Shown here in pieces: positions 59,846-64,000 of a DNA stretch of 64,000 bases. Source of the stretch: Monosporascus cannonballus (Eukaryota > Ascomycota > Sordariomycetes > Xylariales). Both the position numbers and the translations under genes were made by a program. Location of the stretch: positions 12,693-76,692 of the forward strand of contig QJNS01000253.1 in the NCBI GenBank assembly GCA_004154925.1. Direction: 5' to 3'. The notes beneath the pieces were generated by a model. That model did not search any database. It saw only the letters and a list, made by a program, of their open reading frames with translations, and had not been told where the DNA came from. Within the stretch, counting starts at the first letter, position 1, and each line of letters opens with the position of its first letter.

Positions 59846-61440
59846 TCACAGCGCATGCGTGACGATCTCCGCGTAGACGTCGTCGGGTATCATCTTGACG
59901 ATGGCGAGCGCGGTCCGCTTGATCTGGTCCGCCTGCAACGTGGGAAACGAGCGCAGCAGCTTGTTGGGACTAGGAACCATGTTAGCGAACACATTCGTAT
60001 CGTCGAGTCATCATCTACCTAGGTAGGTGGTGAGCGGGGGTTGGGGGGATAATCGGACCTAGAAGACCCTAGAAGCTCGTTCCGCATCATGATGAGCTGG
60101 GCGACAATGCACGGGATGTTCAGGTGCGGGCCGTACGCGAAGAGGAAGTCCCAGAGCCGCAGCACCTCGGGCAGGGGCGGCGTGCAGGCACACAGGGTCA
60201 GGACGGACGGGAATGCGTAGATCTCGGCCGACAGGCCCTTGGACGTCAGGTAGAGGCTCAGCTTTGGGTCGACGATGGCCAGCACCTTGTCGACGAGGGC
60301 CAGGCCGCGGTGGACGCCGTCCATGGCGCCCCGGATGTACCCCGGGCACTCCCTCGTCAGCAGGCGATGGAAGGCCACGAAAGCCTCCGCCTCGCTCCGC
60401 GCCGCGTACAGGAAGGGCGCCGCGAGCACGTTCATCCCCTGCACGTAGGTCCCCGGCTCCGAGGCGTTGACCTCGGAGCCCTCGGTCGTGAGCGTCAGCG
60501 CCCGCGCGCGCTTCTTGGCCGCCGGCGAGGAGGTCTGCATCGAGACGTCGCTGCGCGAGCTGCTTGGCCGGCTGCTGGTGGTGGTATAGGGGGGCGACTG
60601 TCGACTGCTCAGCGGCCGGCGCTGTTCTTCCTTCGCGTCATGCAGCTTCCAGGCGATGGCGTTGAGGAGGCGGATCAGGCTCGCCTCGCTGACGCGGCGG
60701 CGGAAGAGCGGGTCGGTTGTCAACGTGCGGAAGGTGTCGTTGCGGATCTTGGAGTAGGCTGGCGAGGCGCCCCGGTGGATGAGTTTCAGGTAGGCGTCCG
60801 TCTCAAGGAAGGGCGCGTCGAGGAGGATAAGCCAGGCGTAGATTCGGCTCGAGGACTGAGTGCGGGGATTAACAAGGGCGCCGCGCTCGAGTGTGAAAGA
60901 CGTAGGGGCATAGAAAAGCAGGTAGAGACTCACCATCCCGTCGCTATCGGTCTTGATCCCCTGATCTAGCACCTTGAGGCGCGCGCTCTCCAGGGCTCCG
61001 CGCACGTCGTCGTCGGGGGGGCCGTCTCTAATCAGTCTCTCCAGGGACATAGTATCCGCAGCGGGCGAAGTTCTGCTGAGGGCGGAGCGCTTGTGATGCA
61101 GCGGCACCGCGGGATTGGAGGAGGGTACCATGTTAGGGGGAGGGGGAGGTGCATCGGAATTTGACCGCGTCCTCTGCGGCGATCTGTTGGATGCGTGGTG
61201 CAGTGTCGGTGATGTGCTGCCTATCTCTTGTATGTCTCTCAGCCGCTGCTGCGAGATGAGCGACGGCTGGCCTCCGTTCGCATTCGCGGCATTCCTGGCG
61301 GCGGCGCCTAGGTTGTGCGCCGACTGCAGCTTGCGCAGTGCCCTATGTGTGCGCGGCGACGGCAGGATGTGATGCTCGGCGGCAGTGGTAGCGGGCGCGA
61401 ACGAGGTTATAGGATTTGGTTCTCTGCTTAAAGGCGGCAT
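59846..61440 (-). CDS. BUB2: Mitotic exit checkpoint protein BUB2/Cdc16 (TBC-domain GAP subunit)
   Basis: Three exons: 61440-60934, 60855-60059 and 59969-59846, giving 475 residues. The first intron (78 nt) keeps the frame open if unspliced, but its removal joins DGM to SSSRIYAWLILLDAP in the TBC domain. The N-terminal 130 residues are Ser/Pro/Ala-rich and disordered. The TBC domain has YLKLIHRGASPAYSKIRNDTFRTL, GTYVQGMNVLAAPFLYA, CPGYIRGAMDGVHRGLALVDKVLAIVDPKL and LPEVLRLWDFLFAYGPHLNI. The end reads PNKLLRSFPTLQ. Bub2 with Bfa1/Byr4 forms the GTPase-activating complex for Tem1/Spg1 at the spindle pole body. An insert of about 60 residues (Ser/Arg-rich) interrupts the TBC fold. The second donor may be at 60058 or eight bases upstream on the transcript. 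Confidence 0.9.
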
Positions 61441-64000
61441 CTTAAACCATCGAAGTCTGAATTGATGGGAGTGGTGATGGCCGGTCTCTATAGTATGTAA
61501 GTGGGGTTAAGGTATCATCGACACAGCACCAGACGATGATACCTCGGTCGGTATTATCTTATTGTTGTATGTCTTGCTATAAGGAGACAAGATATGATAG
61601 ACGAGGTCATACCTAAACGTCTTCGTTACGCTAAGAGGTATGGTTGTGGTGGTTAATGTTAGCATACACGTACATGGGTAAACAGGCGAGGTTGGCCAGT
61701 TGGTGGTTGTCTGGTTGGCTGCTCCTTCAAGGGCCAGGTCGCGTGTCAATGGTTCGCGTTAGGTAGTGTAACCTCCTGAGATCCATCTTGTACAACAGTA
61801 TGACGCCGCAATTGGCACACCTACGAGTACTAACATAATACGTGCGTACATCTACCTGGGTATGTAGGTAATTCTGACCTATGAATATGCCTCATGATAT
61901 GCAGGTTATATACCTAATATATTTCGATAACAAGCCCCCCTTCATATCCTTACTCCTGAGGATGCAAAGCAGAATGCTTGCAAATCTACTTCACCCTTGA
62001 GCTATTAAACAGGGTTTACGACAGCAGTTAGCCCTGCTCCGAGCTTCGTTAAGCCTGAGTGATCAATCGTTTCGAATCCCTTTGAAGTCTGCTATCAGTA
62101 GAACTTTGTTGCCCTTCGGGGCGAGTATTGACGGCTGTAAAGAAATTCGAGGTACGCACTATATTACATGGGCGGCAACATTGTTAAAACATGTCCAGTT
62201 TGCGTTCAAAGGAACCCAGAAGGCTCATATGATGTTGCCGTGCCTTCCGGAATTTTCAACATGCCCACAATTCGCCCAGAAAGCTCTTGCTCCATTAAAG
62301 CAGGGCGTGATTAGCACCCATCGTTTTGAATGTGGACGATGGACTGAATGGTAAGATCACGACTAAAACAGTACAGCTTGTTCCGGAACTGCGCATTCCA
62401 CGGAAAGCCATGCAGCTCAATACTGCAGTCGGATATAGGATGAAGGATCTACTCCGAGCCGGCGACAGCAGCTGCTTCTGCAGGCAAGCGGGAGAACGTC
62501 GTCGGGGTGCGGGAGCATGTCGTAACCGACCGGAGGATGACTTGCCCATGCTCCGCGTATGCGATTTGAGGCCGGCCCCCACATACGGCATGGTAGCAAG
62601 ATCTTCTCCTAGCGTCCAAACTTATACACGAACTTATGTATGATTGCTTCGTAGGAATTATCAAAACTCTCTGGCGAGGATCGACGCAGACAGCATACCA
62701 CACCTCCACTGGAGGCTACGCAGCCTATGCTACTATTGTAGAAGCTCTCCAACAAAGATGCTGCCGATCTTTTCTTTTGCACGAAATCCTTGATTGTGTC
62801 AGCGTAAGCTTTAATCACGCCATTGAGCTTGAACCAGGTAAGCCTCCTCAATACACCCTAATTCCACCCATATTCCCCACACCCTACCTATCCCGATCCT
62901 CAAAAGGTCATTTACTTATCGATCTGACCAGTAATAAAGCCACCAATGCCGAGCTTGACGAGCTCCGATTATGAGCAAGGGTCCCGAGATCTATGTACCG
63001 CATTTCGCAACATATGCATGGACCTCGTACTCTCTGTACGAAGTATCTGCAGATGATATCGCTTACCCCATCGCTATGTGCCTGGGACTAATCTTCGTAC
63101 AGTATAGAGGCAATCGCGCCATTTCTATTGATCCTGGGACTAGGATATGGTCCTGATTTATTAGTTTATATTGGACAGAGACCATCTCCCCGGCCGCGAA
63201 TTTCGCGGTCGGGAGATATTAGCCTCCGTGATGGCGTTTAGCTGAAGCTAATGCCTACCTATCTTCATACCAGTATAGCTGGGGTTATCTCGGATCATCT
63301 TACAAATCAAGTAGACAGCCTTGCTTACCTTCAACGTCATCTGCTCGTTCGCAGCCCTCAAGTGTGCAACTATCCTCCAGCTCTAGCTCGGTATTCTCTT
63401 ATATCTTCAGCTCGCAGACTGTCCCCTATCGATTCAAGGCACGTGGCGCATTCTGAGAATTCTTCAAACGCTGAGACGCTAGGACTAATATTTTGTCCTC
63501 CGCCTATCTAAATCCCTACGAGACCGCACTCCCATATCGAACTTCGTTTGGCGCTCTGAAGCGTACGCTGTTGGAATCGCGGTCAACAGACAGACTGCGA
63601 GCAAACGCCTAAATAACCTTGGGTTGGAGGCTATCGGCCTTTCCCCTGGCCGGTTGACCGGGGGCCAGTTCCTCCTTTGATCGTTTTGCAGCGATCATAC
63701 CTCACACTTGAGCACGTCCGGGGGTCTCATTTCGTCGGGTTCCCCTATTTCTATGGGATGAACAACGGTGGCGCCGCATTGGGCCTATGTACGTGTAACT
63801 CGCGAGCCGGGCTGTCTTGGCACACTTGCCGCTAGGTTCCGTCCCTGGACAGTGATCGACCACCGCAGGCTCCTTCCCACTCTCTCCACCCCAAACAAAT
63901 ATATCCTTGAGCGGTCCGACTTCGACAAGTTCTAACCGGCCAGGGTTGGTCACGCGTTCTATCGGCACATACTTAGGTTGGGGTCGTCCGGAGCATACAA
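61441..64000. other. Intergenic, BUB2 upstream region to window end
   Basis: About 2.6 kb. The first part should hold the BUB2 promoter. Short frames on both strands up to 112 codons (62636-62974) are not recognisable. An imperfect hairpin sits at 63184-63217. No tRNA or gene edge is evident at 64000. Confidence 0.5.
63184..63217. repeat. Imperfect inverted repeat (hairpin)
   Basis: Left arm 63184-63200 and right arm 63202-63217 pair with one gap and one mismatch, leaving almost no loop. It is GC-rich at the centre (GGCCGCGAA/TTCGCGG). It could be a transcription-related hairpin or a remnant; no partner repeat is seen nearby. Confidence 0.6.

Noticed and set aside
60124..60969. A 281-codon plus-strand frame.
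   Set aside because: Antisense to the BUB2 TBC domain, with Arg/Gly/Ala-rich shadow composition.

Overview
The window reads as nuclear chromosome of a filamentous ascomycete, most likely a sordariomycete. Genes carry short introns (about 50-200 nt, GTRAGT-like donors, CTAAC-like branch sites, YAG acceptors). Coding regions are GC-rich with long antisense shadow frames. Several genes match fungal-only families. There are no operons, ribosome-binding sites, CRISPR arrays or recognisable tRNA/rRNA genes. I could not name the genus. Exon joins were worked out by hand from splice signals, reading phase and family resemblance.

Layout. 1-807: 3' part of the COMPASS WD40 subunit SWD3. 1887-8395 (-): the N-end-rule ubiquitin ligase UBR1. 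9490-9884 (-): a four-exon gene for the 62-residue complex III subunit QCR9, divergent from PYM (10429-11040). 11944-15750 (+): a large eight-exon 2-oxoglutarate/Fe(II) oxygenase-like protein. 16885-18534 (-): a nucleoside hydrolase. 19011-20628 (-): RED-like splicing factor, divergent from the translesion polymerase REV1 (21228-24900). 25185-25892 (-): a WSC-domain surface protein. 26682-29102 (-): mitochondrial intermediate peptidase OCT1, separated from MIC27 (31001-31993) by a dead Tc1/mariner element (29355-30765). 32587-33700 (-): mitochondrial thiamine pyrophosphate carrier. 35066-36391 (+): conserved protein of unknown function. 37682-40713 (-): NDR-like AGC kinase with an in-frame TAG. 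41727-43413 (-): nucleolar FKBP prolyl isomerase. 46111-48351 (-): membrane family-2 glycosyltransferase. About 48.4-54.5 kb: gene-poor, with one MITE. 54491-55289 (-): THOC5-like THO subunit, divergent from a PAQR-family receptor (56839-58486). 59846-61440 (-): the BUB2 mitotic checkpoint TBC protein. 61.4-64 kb: no supported gene.

The genes are mostly housekeeping and not one pathway, but two themes recur. Four serve mitochondria (QCR9, OCT1, MIC27, TPC1). Several act in nuclear RNA or chromatin work (SWD3, PYM, RED, THOC5, FPR4). Four pairs are divergent with 0.5-1.9 kb between starts: QCR9/PYM, RED/REV1, OCT1/MIC27 and THOC5/PAQR.

Most worth a second look: the TAG replacing a conserved Trp in the kinase, in the C-to-T/CpA context typical of repeat-induced point mutation; the Tc1 element killed only by in-frame stops; the small QCR9 gene with a likely GC-AG intron; the oxygenase with a 9-nt exon and a SUMO-interaction-like tail; and a phase conflict at one MIC27 splice join. 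I found no clear new multi-gene system.
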